Part shown: piece by piece, positions 20,260-32,030 of the stretch
Position numbering within the stretch: position 1 is the first letter of the stretch
Layout of the letters: each line of letters begins with the position of its first letter
Origin: Pictodentalium vernedei
Lineage: Eukaryota; Mollusca; Scaphopoda; Dentaliida; Dentaliidae
Direction: 5' to 3'
Assembly (NCBI GenBank): GCA_031216915.1
Contig: CM062292.1
Span: forward strand, 200,467,262-200,531,261
DNA: 64,000 bases
Notes under the pieces: generated by a model
Told to the model about the DNA's origin: nothing
The model's input: the letters and a program-made list of their open reading frames with translations, nothing else
Databases searched by the model: none
Position numbers and translations under genes: made by a program

Positions 20260-20487
20260 AGAATGATAATTGGCGCCAATTTCGGGACGACTGCGTCACT
20301 GCGCATGCGCAGTAGAGGCGTACTATGGAGGTCCTTTAGGACATGATTTCTTTTTGTTTTGGATGCAAATTTTGGGGATTGGGGGGCAAAATTTGTGTTT
20401 GGCCCTGGTTTTGTTGGAGTTAGCACCAGCTAAGTCTGGGTCATTGGTAAGTATAAAAAATATATAAATTACTATAAATTTTTTAAC
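20260..20487 (+). repeat. Right inverted terminal repeat, DIRS copy A
   Basis: The inverted match of 13,367-13,567, extended outward by an AT-rich end (ATATATAAATTACTATAAAT...TTAAC). Confidence 0.92.
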
Positions 20488-23193
20488 TTTCCAAACCGAG
20501 AGGCTGATTTGAACCAAATTTTATGTGAGGGCTTATTGGGTCATAAGTACCTAATTTATGCTGATTTTTTTTTTCCTGTAGCCCCATGGGAACCGCAGGA
20601 GCTAAAAATAGAAAAAAATTAAAACGCCCATATCTCCAAAACTGCATGGCACCGAGAATTTTTATTTGGTGTGAAACTTCCTTAGGACCAACAGAAAGAA
20701 TTGGTAAAAAAAAATTGCCATCGGTTTTATCATAGGGTACAGTTTCGGGACTTTGAAAAAGTGCTGAGTCAGCACTTTTTAACACATGTAGGCAATGGGA
20801 AAAACATTAAAAAATCTTCTTCTCCAGATCCAGCAGGCAGAATCTTTTGATATTGGGTATGCAACATTGGAGGTGGATCTGATTCAAGTTTGTTCAAATC
20901 GGCCCCCTGGGTTCATATTTGGGCTCAGTATAGGAGCCCGATTTTGAACTTAGTGCATTTCAGGCAAATTTCTTAAAAAATCATCTTCTCCAGATCTAGC
21001 AGGCAGAATCTTTTGATATTTGGTATGCAACATTGTGGGGTGGATCTGATTCAAGTTTGTTCAAATCGGCCCCTTGGGTTTATATTTGGGCTCAGTATAG
21101 GAGCCCAAATTTGAACTTAGTGAATTTCAGGAAAATTTCTTTGAAAATCTTCTTCTCAAGATCCAGCAGGCAGAATCTTTTGATATTGGGTATGCAACAT
21201 TGTGGGGTGGATCTGATTCCAGTTTGTTCAAATCGGCTCCCTGGGTTTATATTTGGGCGCTCCGTATAGGAGCCCAAATTTGAACTTAGTGCTTTTCAGG
21301 CAAATTTCTTAAAAAATCTTCTTCTCCAGATCCAGCAGGCAGAATCTTTTGATATTTGGTATGCAACATTGTGGGGTGGATCTGATTCTATTTTGTTCAA
21401 ATCGGCTCCCTAGATTCATATTTGGGCTCACTATAGAAGCTCGAATTTGAACTTAGTGCATTTCAGGCAAATTTCTTCAAAAATCTTCTTCTCCAGATCC
21501 TGCAGGCAGAATCTTTTGATATTTGGTATGCAACATTGTGGGGTGGATCTGATTCCAGTTTGTTCAAATCGGCCAACTGGATTCATATTTGGGCTCACGA
21601 TAGAAGCCCAAATTCAAAATTAGTGCATTTCAGGCAAATTTCTTTGAAAATCTTCTTCTCAAGATCCAGCAGGCAGAATCTTGTGATATTTGGTATGCAG
21701 CATCCTTAGTGGGGTGAGATTCAAGTTTGTTCAAGCCATGTCCCTAGGTCCATATTTGGGCTCACTGTGGGAGCTTGAATTGTAACTTTGTTCGAAATGA
21801 GGAATTTTCTTAAAAAATCTTCTTCTTCAGATCCAGCAATCCGAATGGTTTGATATGTGGTGAGTAGCATCCTTGGGAGGGAGGGGGGGATTCAAGTGTG
21901 TTAAAGCCAAGTCCATGGGTCCATATGTGGGCCTCCTGTGGGAGCCCAAATTATAACTTAGTCAATATGAGGAATTTTTCTAAAAATCTTCTTCTTCAGA
22001 TTCAGCAGTTGGAATGTTTTGATATTTGGCATGGAGCAACCTTGGGGGGCTGAGATTCAAGTTTGTTCAAGCCAGGTCCCTTGGTTCATATTTGGGCTCA
22101 CTATGGGAGCCTGAATGACAACTTAGTTCAAAATGAGGAATTTTCTTTAAAAATCTTCAGATCCAGCAGATGAATGCTTTTGATATTTTTTATGCAGCAT
22201 CCTTAGGGGGGTAAGATTCAAGTTTGTTCAAGCCATGTCCCTAGGTCCATATTTGGGCTGATTGTGGGAGCTCGAATTGTAACTTGGTTCAAAATGAGGA
22301 ATTTTCTTTAAAAATCTTCTTCTTCAGATCCAGCAGTCGGAATGTTTTGATATTTGGTGTGCAGAATCCTTAGGGGTGTGAGATTCAGGTTTGTTAAAGC
22401 CAAGTCCCTGGGTTCATATATGGGCTCCCTGTGGGAGCCCGAATTATGACTTAAATCAGTATGAGGAATATTCTTTAAAAATCTTTTTTTAGATCCACTG
22501 GTCAGAATATTTGGATATTTGGTTTCAGCTTTTCTTAGGAGGAGCAGATGCAACTTGTGGAAATCAATTCTCTGGGTTGATATTTAGGCTACCATGTCAG
22601 GTGTGCACCCTCAGGCCCCCTGGGGCCTCTTGTATTTGGTATACAACATCTCTAGGGGGGTCAGATCCAAAGTTGTTCAAATCAGATCCGGAGGTTAATA
22701 TTTGGGCTCGCTATGGTAGCCCAAATTTTAACTTAGTGCAATATGAAGAAATTTCTTTAAAATTTCTCTTCTTCAGATCCAACAGTCAGAATGCTTTCAT
22801 ATTTGGTACACAACATCTCTAGTGAAGTCAGATTCAACTTTGTTCAAATCGAGAGCCTGGGTTAATATTTGGGTTCCCTATGGGAGCCGGAATTGGCCAT
22901 GTTGTTGAAGAATTAAAAATTTGTATTCAGTACCTTCTAGAGGTGTGTAACTAAGATTAATCCACATAGGCTCTGTCAAGGGACTTCATAGGAGAGCTCT
23001 ACATTTTACATTATGATCAACTGAAGAAAAGGCATGATGCCCAGATTTTTTTTGTCGCTCCTGAGGGACTTTAGGATTGACAGTGTATCCTTTGGAGATG
23101 GATTGCTTAATGTAGACTCATTCTTGGACTCTAGTTAGTTTATATTGTGTTCTGTTCAAGATGAGTGCTTCAGGCCCCGTGGGGCCTCTTGTT
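20488..23193 (+). repeat. Pearl-like tandem-repeat element, continuation after copy A
   Basis: It continues the element begun at 12,980. After the CCCCATGGGAACCGCAGGAG block come ten or more units near 167 bp with CAGATCCAGCAGGCAGAATC, TTTGATATTTGGTATGCAAC and GTTCAAATCGG. An AGGCCCCCTGGGGCCTCTTG hairpin near 22,613 marks one end, then more units of the 11,297 type follow, and a second terminal hairpin, AGGCCCCGTGGGGCCTCTTG, closes it at 23,170-23,192. A GC-rich hairpin close to the 3' end is typical of Helitron-related elements. Confidence 0.75.
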
Positions 23194-23575
23194 TATTATC
23201 CACGCCCCGCCAAAACGAACTATGCAGGGGATATAGAAATGGAGTTCATCCATCCGTCTGTCCATCTATTCACTTGTCCAACTTTGGACCTTCATATCTC
23301 AGTCAGTGGATGTTGGATTTAAATGGTCTTTAGTATGCTCATAGACCATCGTGGGGGAAAGGATATTCTCAAGTAACAGATTTTGTCCATTTTTTTCTAG
23401 AAACCCTTGGCGGGGGATACCGGTGGCCTTGCACCTTGTTCAGTTTTTGTCCAGAACAAAGCTTAACTGTTTGCGTGCTGCTGGCAGATATTCTTGCCTT
23501 GGGTCGAATTTCTCTTTCCACTTAAATAAGAAGAATTTGGGCACATTTAATCAAACTTTCTTCTGGAAAATTTAA
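23194..23575 (+). repeat. Fragment of another (CCGT)n-headed element
   Basis: It starts with CCACGCCCCGCCAAAACGAA, GGGGATATAGAAATGGAG and CCATCCGTCTGTCC, a typical head of bivalve tandem elements. No array follows. Confidence 0.45.
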
Positions 23576-24991
23576 AGGACCTTTTCACCAATGATTTCTA
23601 GAGTTAAATTTAGATGAATTTTTCATAAACTCTAATCATGGCTGCTTTCCAGCAGGAATGACTAGATCTGATGGAAAATATCTTGAAAATACTCCGCTAG
23701 TTAAGAGTTGAACCCTCATTGGAATGAGCTACTGAGCTTATTCCAATAAGGGGTCCAAAGCCATGTATTGAAGACAAAAAAAGACAAAAAATGAAATTTT
23801 TAAAAAACAAATTCAATAGTGACCTCATCGGAAAGTATGTTCACAAATATTTAGGGGTTATTACTTGATTAGTTTCATATTGGCCCTGATATCAGCGAAG
23901 GTTGAAGGCTGGTGTGAAGTTACCAAGGGCTGATATATCAGCCGATATGAAACTAACCAAGTTGTTAACAATGGGAAGGGCGTGGCTCACATCACTTGTT
24001 GCCACCCAGGGAAGATACAAGTCGTTGTTTGTTTGGGTTTTTTTTTTATAAAACAGGGGCATCATGTTGATTGGCAGTGGATTACCATGAAAAAAAACAA
24101 TTAGACATCAACCTGAGGAATTATGGCCATGATGCGTAGTTTTCACGCCCCGATGATATGGCATATTTTGGTACAGGACTCCAACAGAAATGAAAGTAGT
24201 CAAAAATTAAAGCAGCCCTGAAAGGAGTCAACTCCTGAGCATGATGGTAGTTTTGACAAATTTATGGAAGTAATAATATGAAATATAGAAAGATTTGAAT
24301 GGAGATTTTTGTTAACAGTGCCAGGTGGATTTGCCTGTTTTATTAGGAAGAAGTTTTATGTTTAAAGGCTTGTTATTTCTGACTGTGGTCAGTTTATACT
24401 ACCTTACAATAGGCATCTGAACATGCAATTTTGGGGTAAACTTGCAAGGTTCATTTGAATAATGATCAACTGATTATATCATAGGCCTGTGAACCAATTT
24501 CCGATTATTCAGAGTCATAATCGGCCAATTCCGATTATTAAGTGAGTGCTCATATTTATGGCTGCCACGACTATTCGAGTCGACTAACCGTCGGAAGGTG
24601 CTATAGTCGACTATTATTTTTCATAGTCGAATATTTTTTTTAGCCATGTACATCATACAACTGAATGATGATATTGGTCCGCGAGTCGCCTTTAACATTT
24701 CACGGTACCTGTATTCATTGTTCATATCACCAAAATAGGCGTAACTTTGAATTTACGCTCGCATATTATATCTCATGAAATGGAAGCTGTCATACCTAAA
24801 CCTCCTTACTAGATCAAGCTACTGTGAACAAATTGTTGATAATCCATGTTAATTGTTGCCATTTTAAATCCAATAATTTTATTATCGATGTGGAAATTAT
24901 TGACACTCAAAATTTCCAAACTTGGAAGTGTTCGCATCAAGTGACACAAAACTGATTTTGTCAGTGAGGAATTCTCAGTAAACCCTAGTAT
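23576..24991. other. Intron sequence with small palindromes
   Basis: No gene. A degenerate copy of the palindromic MITE family lies around 23,719-23,800 (CCTCATTGGAATGAGC...GCTTATTCCAATAAGG). An imperfect inverted repeat (AGTTTCATAT...ATATGAAACT) spans about 23,870-23,955. Several AGTCGACTA-type palindromic bits occur at 24,570-24,640, possibly hAT-derived debris. The rest is unremarkable. Confidence 0.4.
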
Positions 24992-25195
24992 ATTTTTATA
25001 CAACAATCAATGGCCCAGACTAGCTGGAGCTAACTCAAAAATTAATCCAGGGCCAAACACAAATTTTGCCCCCCAATCTCCAAAATTTGCATGCAAAACC
25101 AAAAAATTGATGTCCTATCTGGTCCGCCATACTTTTCAGATCTGCGCATGTGCAGTATCCAGGAAGGAACCGCAATTGGCGCAAACCATCATTCT
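24992..25195 (+). repeat. Left inverted terminal repeat, DIRS copy C
   Basis: An inverted match to 31,549-31,776 with about 6% differences. It contains TGCGCATGTGCA, a one-mismatch version of the NRF1-like site. Confidence 0.85.
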
Positions 25196-25558
25196 TTGTT
25201 TGGCCCAAAAGTCAGCAACGATGAATTGACATCTGTGCTTTTAAATCTCATTTTTGAGAATGCCAGACACAAATCAGTGGTAAAATTAATGGATCCATGG
25301 ACATAATTGGATGTTGGAAGTGAGCAACGGTGGTTAGGAACGTTCAGGGCTGTAACTTTATAATTTTTATCAAAATTATTTCATGTTTCCCAATTTCGGG
25401 TCATGTGCCTGACGTCATCATTCTTGCTAATGATTTATCCACTGTTTGTGAAGTGTTCCTTCTCTATCCTTCCTTGAAGCCCTCCTGTTAAACTCCCAAG
25501 CTTTTTGGCTTCTTTTTATTGAAATTTTTTATTAAATTTCTTGGGGGTTTAATGTGTT

Positions 25559-25580
25559 TAACAGAATGTTTATTCTGTTA
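25559..25580 (+). other. 5' leader stem-loop, DIRS copy C
   Basis: TAACAGAAT-GTTT-ATTCTGTTA, nine perfect pairs. It is flanked by CTCCCAAG (near 25,495) pairing with CTTGGGGG (near 25,541), and followed by a CACCCTAGGGGTG hairpin. Confidence 0.65.
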
Positions 25581-26052
25581 ATCCCCATGGTTATGTCCTC
25601 ACCCTAGGGGTGTTGGGTCATTTGGGTCATGCATCTTCTATCCGATGTATCGTTTTTTCTTCATCTGAAGATCTTGCTTTACATCTGGTAGTTTTTTATT
25701 CTGTGCCTGAGGTCTTGTTTCCGTTTTTTTCCTTGACGTTGTTAACGTTGCAATGTCCTTAAATATATGTAGTATGTACTTATTATTACTGTAGGATTGT
25801 TGTAAGATACATGTTTTAATATTCCAGTAGTGTAGCAATAATTTTTGGATTTTTGTCCACACTTAGGCTCTATCGGGATACCCTTGGGCTCTTCATGTTC
25901 CTTTTGGGAACTTGTGCTTTTGACAAAATTTTTTCGAAAGATTTTTTTAAATTAATTTTTTGATTTGTATTTTGATTGTTGATTATTATGTATCTTTATC
26001 ATATATTTTTTGTGGAGTTCGTGGGAGTCCGATCGACATTGTTTGATTAATT

Positions 26053-27985
26053 ATGAAAGTTTAATGCTCAAAATGCAATGCGAGGAAGTCTTCCTCAGAT
26101 TTACATGCTCGTTGCCTTGCCTGTAGTCCATGTACTCCCATGAATTCTTGTCCTACATGTGTTCATTGGGATGTAAAATGTTGGACACGGGTGTCACGGT
26201 ATGTTGTTAGCAGTGAGAGGCCAATGCCGGTTCTCTCGCTGCAGAGTCATTCAGGTTTCTCAGTTACTTTTTCAGAGGAACAAGAACATGGTGATGGTTA
26301 TGTGACACCCACCAAAAGTGTGCTACCGTCGTCGCACTCTGAAGAGCAAACAGAGCTAGCTGCTAAGGTGCTCCTGGATATTAGGCAAGGGATAAAGCCA
26401 CTGTGCGGTGGTTTTACTCCTTTGTCAGCAGCTAGCTTGACCAGTGAAGCGGTTACTCCATCCGTGGGAGCCGTGATGCCGGGTATGTCCGTTGCGGTCG
26501 AAGGAAGTGTAGTGGGTATAGCGAGCACCTTAAAATCTAAACATGCTCACCCAGCAACGATGGAACTAGGGAAGAAGCCAGTAAATTTTGGGAAGCTTGG
26601 CGAGGTCTGAAAGGGCCGCGAGCAGGAGAGGTCTCTCTCTATCCCATCAACATCTGGGGCCAGATGCTGTTGTTGAGTACTTGCGTGGGCCGGAGCATAC
26701 ATCCACACCTGCCATTCGGGACGCTCCGTCTAGATTGCAGCTGGCCTCAGCTACAGTCACGGCTTCTTCCACTTCGATTATAGAGCACACACGACTGCAT
26801 CCTAGCTACCCGACGTCGGATATCCAGCCTGCTGCACAAAGGAGGGACCATTCTTCGCCCGTGAAGCCGGACCATCCGGTAACTAAGGAGACGAGGCCTC
26901 GATCATCGGGACGTTTGGAGAAGAGATCCATCTCCGACATGCCGTCCCAGGAGCAGCAAGCGGCTAAGAAACAGAAGTCTGCTGTTCCTCAGGCCTCGAT
27001 GACGGACTTGCTGTCGCAGATTGTGCAGCTGATCACAGCATCCCAGCAAGTGCAGGAGCAGCCTCCATCAGACTCAGAACCTGAGCTGTCGGACGGTGCT
27101 GGGTTGGTCCAGTCGTCTGTTCACGCAGATGTAATGGACCGAGATTCGCAACTGATTCTCTTGGATGGTGAAAGGGATAAGGAAGAGGATTGCCCTTCCC
27201 TTTCGGAACAGCACATTGTTGCGATAGATTTCATCCATCAATACTACCCTGAATTTGTTCCACCGAATCAGAATGCTGCGACAACAAGAGAGAAACCACT
27301 GGCATCCCTAGATGCAGACTTTATATGGAGAAAGGAAGAAGTTTTTTTCTTTTCTGGTTCAGTCTAGGCAGGTGTCACAGGCTTTCGGCCATGTAGACAA
27401 CGCCATATTCAACCTGTCGAGTGTGAGGAAAAAAGGCAGTTTCTTATCTACATCTTCCATAAATATACCGTTTCTTGGACCATGTTCATTTGAAATGGTT
27501 GGAGAAGATGTTCAGAGAGCTCCTCTGCGTTTGGATGAGCAGGCCGGGGATCTAGATGTATCCTTACCTGAATCATTCACTATTCGCTCACATGTAATGG
27601 AAACGGCAATTTCATCAAATACAGCAAGTTTGAACGCTATGTCCTATGCAGATCACCTTACTAGAGCTATGGTGCAACGTCTCAACGGGAAGGAATTTGA
27701 GGATGTCCGTACCTCTCTTAGAGTTCTTTCCAGGGCAATTATGTATACCACGTATAACTCCGCTCTAACAATGGCTAATCTGGAGTTAATTAGACGTGAT
27801 GCTGCCCTTGCGTCGTCATCACTTAGATGGCAAGGTGAAAAGCTCTCTCCGGGTTGCTCCGCTTTCCGGACATACTATTTTTGATGACTAGCTTTCGTTA
27901 GTCTTTGAATAGGCTACTAAGAAAGCGTCAAGTGCTCTAATTTTGAAGTCGGTGTCACAGCAACCCACTTCAGCAGACAGGAGTT
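26053..27985 (+). pseudogene. DIRS gag, copy C, frameshifted
   Basis: It aligns with Gag of copy A from its first codon, but codon 4 is TAA, so the normal start is dead. The Cys-rich N-terminus is still readable (CSKCNARKSSSD, then MNSCPTCVHWD). Three frames are used in turn, with shifts near 26,600 and 27,340. The HLGPD segment and its palindrome are at 26,648-26,669. The C-terminal part (DNAIFNLSS ... MSYADHLTRAMVQRL) is well preserved at the protein level compared with copy A, so the breakage is not very old. A frameshift or stop also ends the Arg/Gly tail. Confidence 0.8.
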
Positions 27986-28199
27986 AAGGAGAACATTCCT
28001 AAAACGTCAAAAGGGAACTGCTAATGAGGGTACAAGAAGCCCTCTTACAATTACTCCAGAGGTCGTCAATATAGTGACTCAGGGAAAAGGGCGTAGGTCT
28101 GATCAGGACTATCGGTCAGACGCCCCTAGGCTGATGGGACGAGGTTCTTCGTGAGGAGGATGTAGTTTCTCCTCTCGTAAGCCTCACAGGCCATACAGG

Positions 28200-30095
28200 T
28201 GATGTTCAAAACCTCTATTGTTGGCTAGTTGACGGAAGGTTATCAAACTTCCCGAGAAACTGGATACCAGTCACGGAAGATCAGTGGGTGAGAAAGTAGT
28301 CTCGGACGGCCTACAGGTATCATTCCGAGTGGCACCTACAATAAGATGTCTGCGTTGGACAGATCTTCCGTTGGATCCTTTCAAAAGAGAGTCTCTCCTA
28401 GCAGAGGTACAGGCTCTATATTAAGGAAGGAATAGAGGTCGCCGAGAATCAGGATTCTCAGGATTTTTTACCGTCACTTGTTCCTCGTGCCGAAGCCAGA
28501 CGGCTCGTTCCAACCGGTAATAGACTTGAGCTGGATAAACAAGTTTATTGTGGCTCCAAAGCTCTATATGGAGACCATTTGGTCAGTAAGAGCGAGCATC
28601 GAGTGAACGACTATGCGGCAAGCATAGATCTAAAGGATGCATACTTTCATGTCCTGGTACATCCGGCATTCAGAAAGTACCTGCGGTTTCCCGTACAAGG
28701 GAACGTTTATCAGTTCAGAGCATTTATGTTTGGTCTGAACCTGGCTCCCTGGGCATTCACTCGAATAATGAACTGGGTAATGTCATACTTCCAAGCTCAT
28801 TCGTCTGTGGTAACGTCAGCTTACTTGGACAACATTCTGCAGAGATACGGCAACAGAATTATTCTTCAGAGCGATGTGCAGAGTCTGCTTCTATTATTCC
28901 GACGTCTCGGTTTCATCGTTAACGAGAAAAAGTCGGATATCTAACTCCGTCCAAGTCGTTCACTCATTTGGGAATGAGCTTCGAAACTCACAACAATCTG
29001 GTTCGTCTGTCGTTACCCAGAGCGAAATTAGTCAGTTGTTATGCTCACTTTTGTCTCCACTCAGGTGCATTAACAGCGAGGGAATTCATCTGATTGATGG
29101 GGCTGTGCCGAGCGGCTGCGGATCTTATTCTGATGGGCCGTCTGCGGACGCATCCCCTCCAGATATTCTTTACTCAGAACTGGAGTGTGAAGACGCATTC
29201 ACTCAAAACCAGTATTGTTTTAACGGACCTAGTGAAACAAAAGGTTCAGGTTTGGGCAGATATTCAGTGGTTAACTCAGGGAGTTCCGCTGAAACTGCCG
29301 GATCTGGCTTTCACGATTATGACGGATGCGAGCCAGACGGGTTGGGGCCAACCCCAAGTCCCGCATACTTGAAGTGCCAGGGTCTTTTGGACCCTTGGTT
29401 CCTAGAGAAACACATAAACATCAAAGAGATGATGTCAATATGGCTAGCTCTTCAACATTGGATTCGCATAATAGCAAACGTCCATGTTCAAATTTTGTCG
29501 GACAGTTCGACAGTAGTAGCTTACATCAGGAACCAAGGCAGTACTCATTCGATTCCATTATGCGAATTAATGGAGAGGATTCTCCTATACGTCATGAATC
29601 ATCATGTTAATCTTTCTGTCCGTCATATACCGGGTCATCTGAATGTACTAGCAGACTTGCTCTCTTGGAAAGGACGCCTGTTACCATCAGAATGGACTCG
29701 GAACAAGCGAATATTCTGACAGATTTGCTTCCAGTGGGATCGTCCCATGATAGATCTGTTTGCGACACACCTGAACAGTCAGTTACCGACGTTCGTGTTG
29801 CCATGCCCAGATCATTGAGCGTATGCAGTAGACGCTCTGTCGATCTCATGGGACGGAATGATAGGATTCACGTTATCTCCAAGATTCAGCAGATTCTGTT
29901 AAAGATCAAACAGTCTAGTTGCAAATTCTGCTAGTAGCACATCTGTCGTCACAGAAACCTTGGCTCAGTCTTCTCAGGTGTCTGTTATGAGACGTTCCTC
30001 AGAAGCTTCCTCCACGAGAGGACCTTCTTTATCAGGGAAAGTCACGTGCACTGCATCACAACCCGGAAGGTCTCAACCTTCACATATTTCTGTTG
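28200..30095 (+). pseudogene. DIRS RT / RNase H, copy C, frameshifted
   Basis: Clear similarity to the RT gene of copy A in pieces of all three frames. The RT palm is at 28,579-28,944 (IDLKDAYFHVLVHPAF, FGLNLAPWAFTR) with the catalytic YxDD box changed to YLDN. RNase H follows at about 29,300-29,719 (TDASQTGWG, then IKEMMSIWLAL, LSDSSTVVAYIRNQG, ADLLSWKGRLLPSEW). The DAM-like tail is fragmentary. At least four frameshifts or stops, plus the YLDN change, make it inactive. Confidence 0.8.
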
Positions 30096-30785
30096 TATAG
30101 ACATAGAACCCTCAGATTAATTCCTAAGTGGAATTTGGCTTGGGTTCTGTTGAGCCATTGGACGTTGTAGAGTTCAAATTCTTCACCTATAAAATGGCGT
30201 TTCTCTTAGCCTTTGCATCTGCTAGAATAGTCAGTGAACTTCATGCTTTGTCTGTTGATGAATCTCACTACCTAAGTGTGGGTAATACCATTATCCTCAC
30301 TACAGAAGTGGGGTTTTTGGCTGAGAATCAGATTCCAGACAAGCGGCCAGAGCCTATTATCATTAAGACTCTTCCGTCCTCGGATAACCATTGACCTTTG
30401 CTGTGTCCAGTCAGGGCTATGCCCATTTATAAACGTCGATAAGATTTATTAGAAAAGGAAGAAAACGTTTCTTTCATTGATTCCTAACAGAAAGGATATT
30501 TCTGTTTATTCTGTAGCTAGATGGTTTCAGTTGGCAATACGCGTTGCCTATGAAAATCTATCTTCGGATCAACGTTTGGTTAATAAGATATCAATGCACA
30601 AGGTTAGAGCCCTGTCCACTTCTTGGGCTTATGCTAACAGTATAGCCATTACTGATCTCATGAAGGCTTCGTACTGGACAGAGCCCTCTTCATTTACCAA
30701 GTTTTACCTGAGAAATTTAGAGTCCATCTCTGGTGACCTTAGATCTTTGGGTCCTCTTTCTGTTGCTCAGAATGTCATCCATTAA
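30096..30785 (+). pseudogene. DIRS tyrosine recombinase, copy C, internally deleted
   Basis: Compared with copy A, about 340 bp are missing at the junction near 30,096, which removes the core-binding domain. The catalytic domain survives in two frames: SARIVSELHALS (catalytic Arg present) at 30,128-30,394, then HKVRALSTSWAY with HxxR and NFYLR-like KFYLR (catalytic Tyr) at 30,477-30,785. A frameshift near 30,430 separates them. Confidence 0.82.
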
Positions 30786-31251
30786 TGGTTACACCTATAG
30801 GTATTTAGGCTGTCCTTTCCAGCATTGACGCTGTTCCACTGCCCTCTTCATTCTGGGGATATTTACCTCACAACAAGGGGAAGGGGGGGATGGTTTTTCC
30901 CTTGTGATCATCTGGCTTTATATTGAAAAGCAAGGGGAAGACCTCCTCCGGTGTCAGTAGTCCTGAGTCGGTGCTGAGATGGTTTTAATGTGTCGCTCGG
31001 AGTGAAGCAATAACTATGTCTCATTTATGTACTGTTTTTAAAGTGTAGCTCACTGTGAAGCATTTGTATATGTCATGTGTCAAACGAGCATTAATATACA
31101 ATCCTCGGACACTTTTAAATGAGTATAAAGAGTCTCATTCTCTGAACTATCTTTATATATTGGTTTTTCTTCACCAAATTAGCATAACGGGCTATGCTGG
31201 CATTAAATAGAGAATTGTATATTATGTAATACTCAATTACATTGTTGGTGT

Positions 31252-31288
31252 TATGCCTTTCTCTTTTCTCATAAAGGAGAAAGACATA
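31252..31288 (+). other. 3' stem-loop, DIRS copy C
   Basis: TATGCCTTTCTC pairs with GAGAAAGACATA with one C-A mismatch. The bases differ from copy A, yet the stem is kept. Confidence 0.6.
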
Positions 31289-31387
31289 TATAATTCCTAT
31301 CTTCTCCTGTAGGAGCTATCCTTTACTGAAGTAATTAAGAGATTGGATTTTCCTTTATGCCCTAGGCCCTCCAGCCTTTTTACGATT

Positions 31388-31475
31388 CAGCTATTCTGGG
31401 CCATTGGTAGTTGTATAAAAATATTATAAATTTTAAGTAATTTGTATATTTTTTATACTTACCAATGGCCTAGAC
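31388..31475 (+). repeat. Internal complementary region, DIRS copy C
   Basis: Reverse complement of the left end (CAGCTATTCTGGGCCATTGG...GTATAAAAA) joined to the reverse complement of the right end (TATACTTACCAATGGCC). Confidence 0.85.
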
Positions 31476-31548
31476 TGATTTGACCCTCCCATGAGTGGGC
31501 ACTCATACCTCCCTGCTGTTTATAACATTTAACAGGCAATCTGTAGAA

Positions 31549-31776
31549 AGAATGATGGTTGGCGCCAATTTCGGTTCCTTCCTGGATACTGCTTATGAAC
31601 AGATCTGAAAAGTTTGGAGGACCAGATAGGGCATCAATTTTTCTGTTTTTCATGCAGATTTTGGGCGTTGGGGGGCAAAATTTGTGTTTGGCCCTGGATT
31701 AATTTTTGAGTTAGCACCAGCTAGTCTGGGCCATTAGTAAGTATAAAAAATATACAAATTACTTAAAATTTATAAC
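31549..31776 (+). repeat. Right inverted terminal repeat, DIRS copy C
   Basis: The inverted partner of 24,992-25,195. It ends ACTTAAAATTTATAAC. Confidence 0.85.
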
Positions 31777-32030
31777 TTTTCTGAACATACCTAGACCACT
31801 GGTACTCGGCACAAGCTGAGAAATCGAAAGAAAAATGATATCTGATAGCATTTTTGAATCGCTGCTGACATGCTCCCATAATGGTATATATAAATATTAT
31901 GGGGGCACAAGTACCTGTGACATAGAACAGGGGAAATAACAACATTTCACTGATCATTATGACGACATGGTGTCACTCACCTGGTGGGCAGAGCTTACTT
32001 GGATGGATGCCTTAAGTCTCCTATCTTTTT

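Larger units (their letters stand above)
13367..20487 (+). mobile_element. DIRS-type retrotransposon copy A, apparently intact
   Basis: A complete element of about 7.1 kb: left inverted terminal repeat 13,367-13,567, structured leader, gag, RT/RNase H gene, tyrosine recombinase gene, G-tract, 3' stem-loop, internal complementary region 20,097-20,184 and right inverted terminal repeat 20,260-20,487. The two terminal repeats differ at only about two internal positions plus their outermost bases, which suggests a recent insertion. There is no integrase, protease or LTR; integration would use the tyrosine recombinase. It splits a pearl-like element within the NOP53 intron. Confidence 0.92.
24992..31776 (+). 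mobile_element. DIRS-type retrotransposon copy C, second subfamily, broken
   Basis: A full-length but inactivated element with the same layout as copy A: left terminal repeat 24,992-25,195, leader hairpin 25,559-25,580, gag remnant, RT/RNase H remnant, recombinase remnant, G-tract, 3' hairpin 31,252-31,288, internal complementary region 31,388-31,475 and right terminal repeat 31,549-31,776. Its ends read CCAATGGCCCAG rather than CCAATGACCCAG, like D, E and F. The terminal repeats differ at roughly a dozen positions, so it is older than A. Confidence 0.88.

Noticed and set aside
13367-20487. LTR retrotransposon
   Set aside because: The end repeats are inverted, there is an internal complementary region, and there is a tyrosine recombinase instead of integrase or protease.
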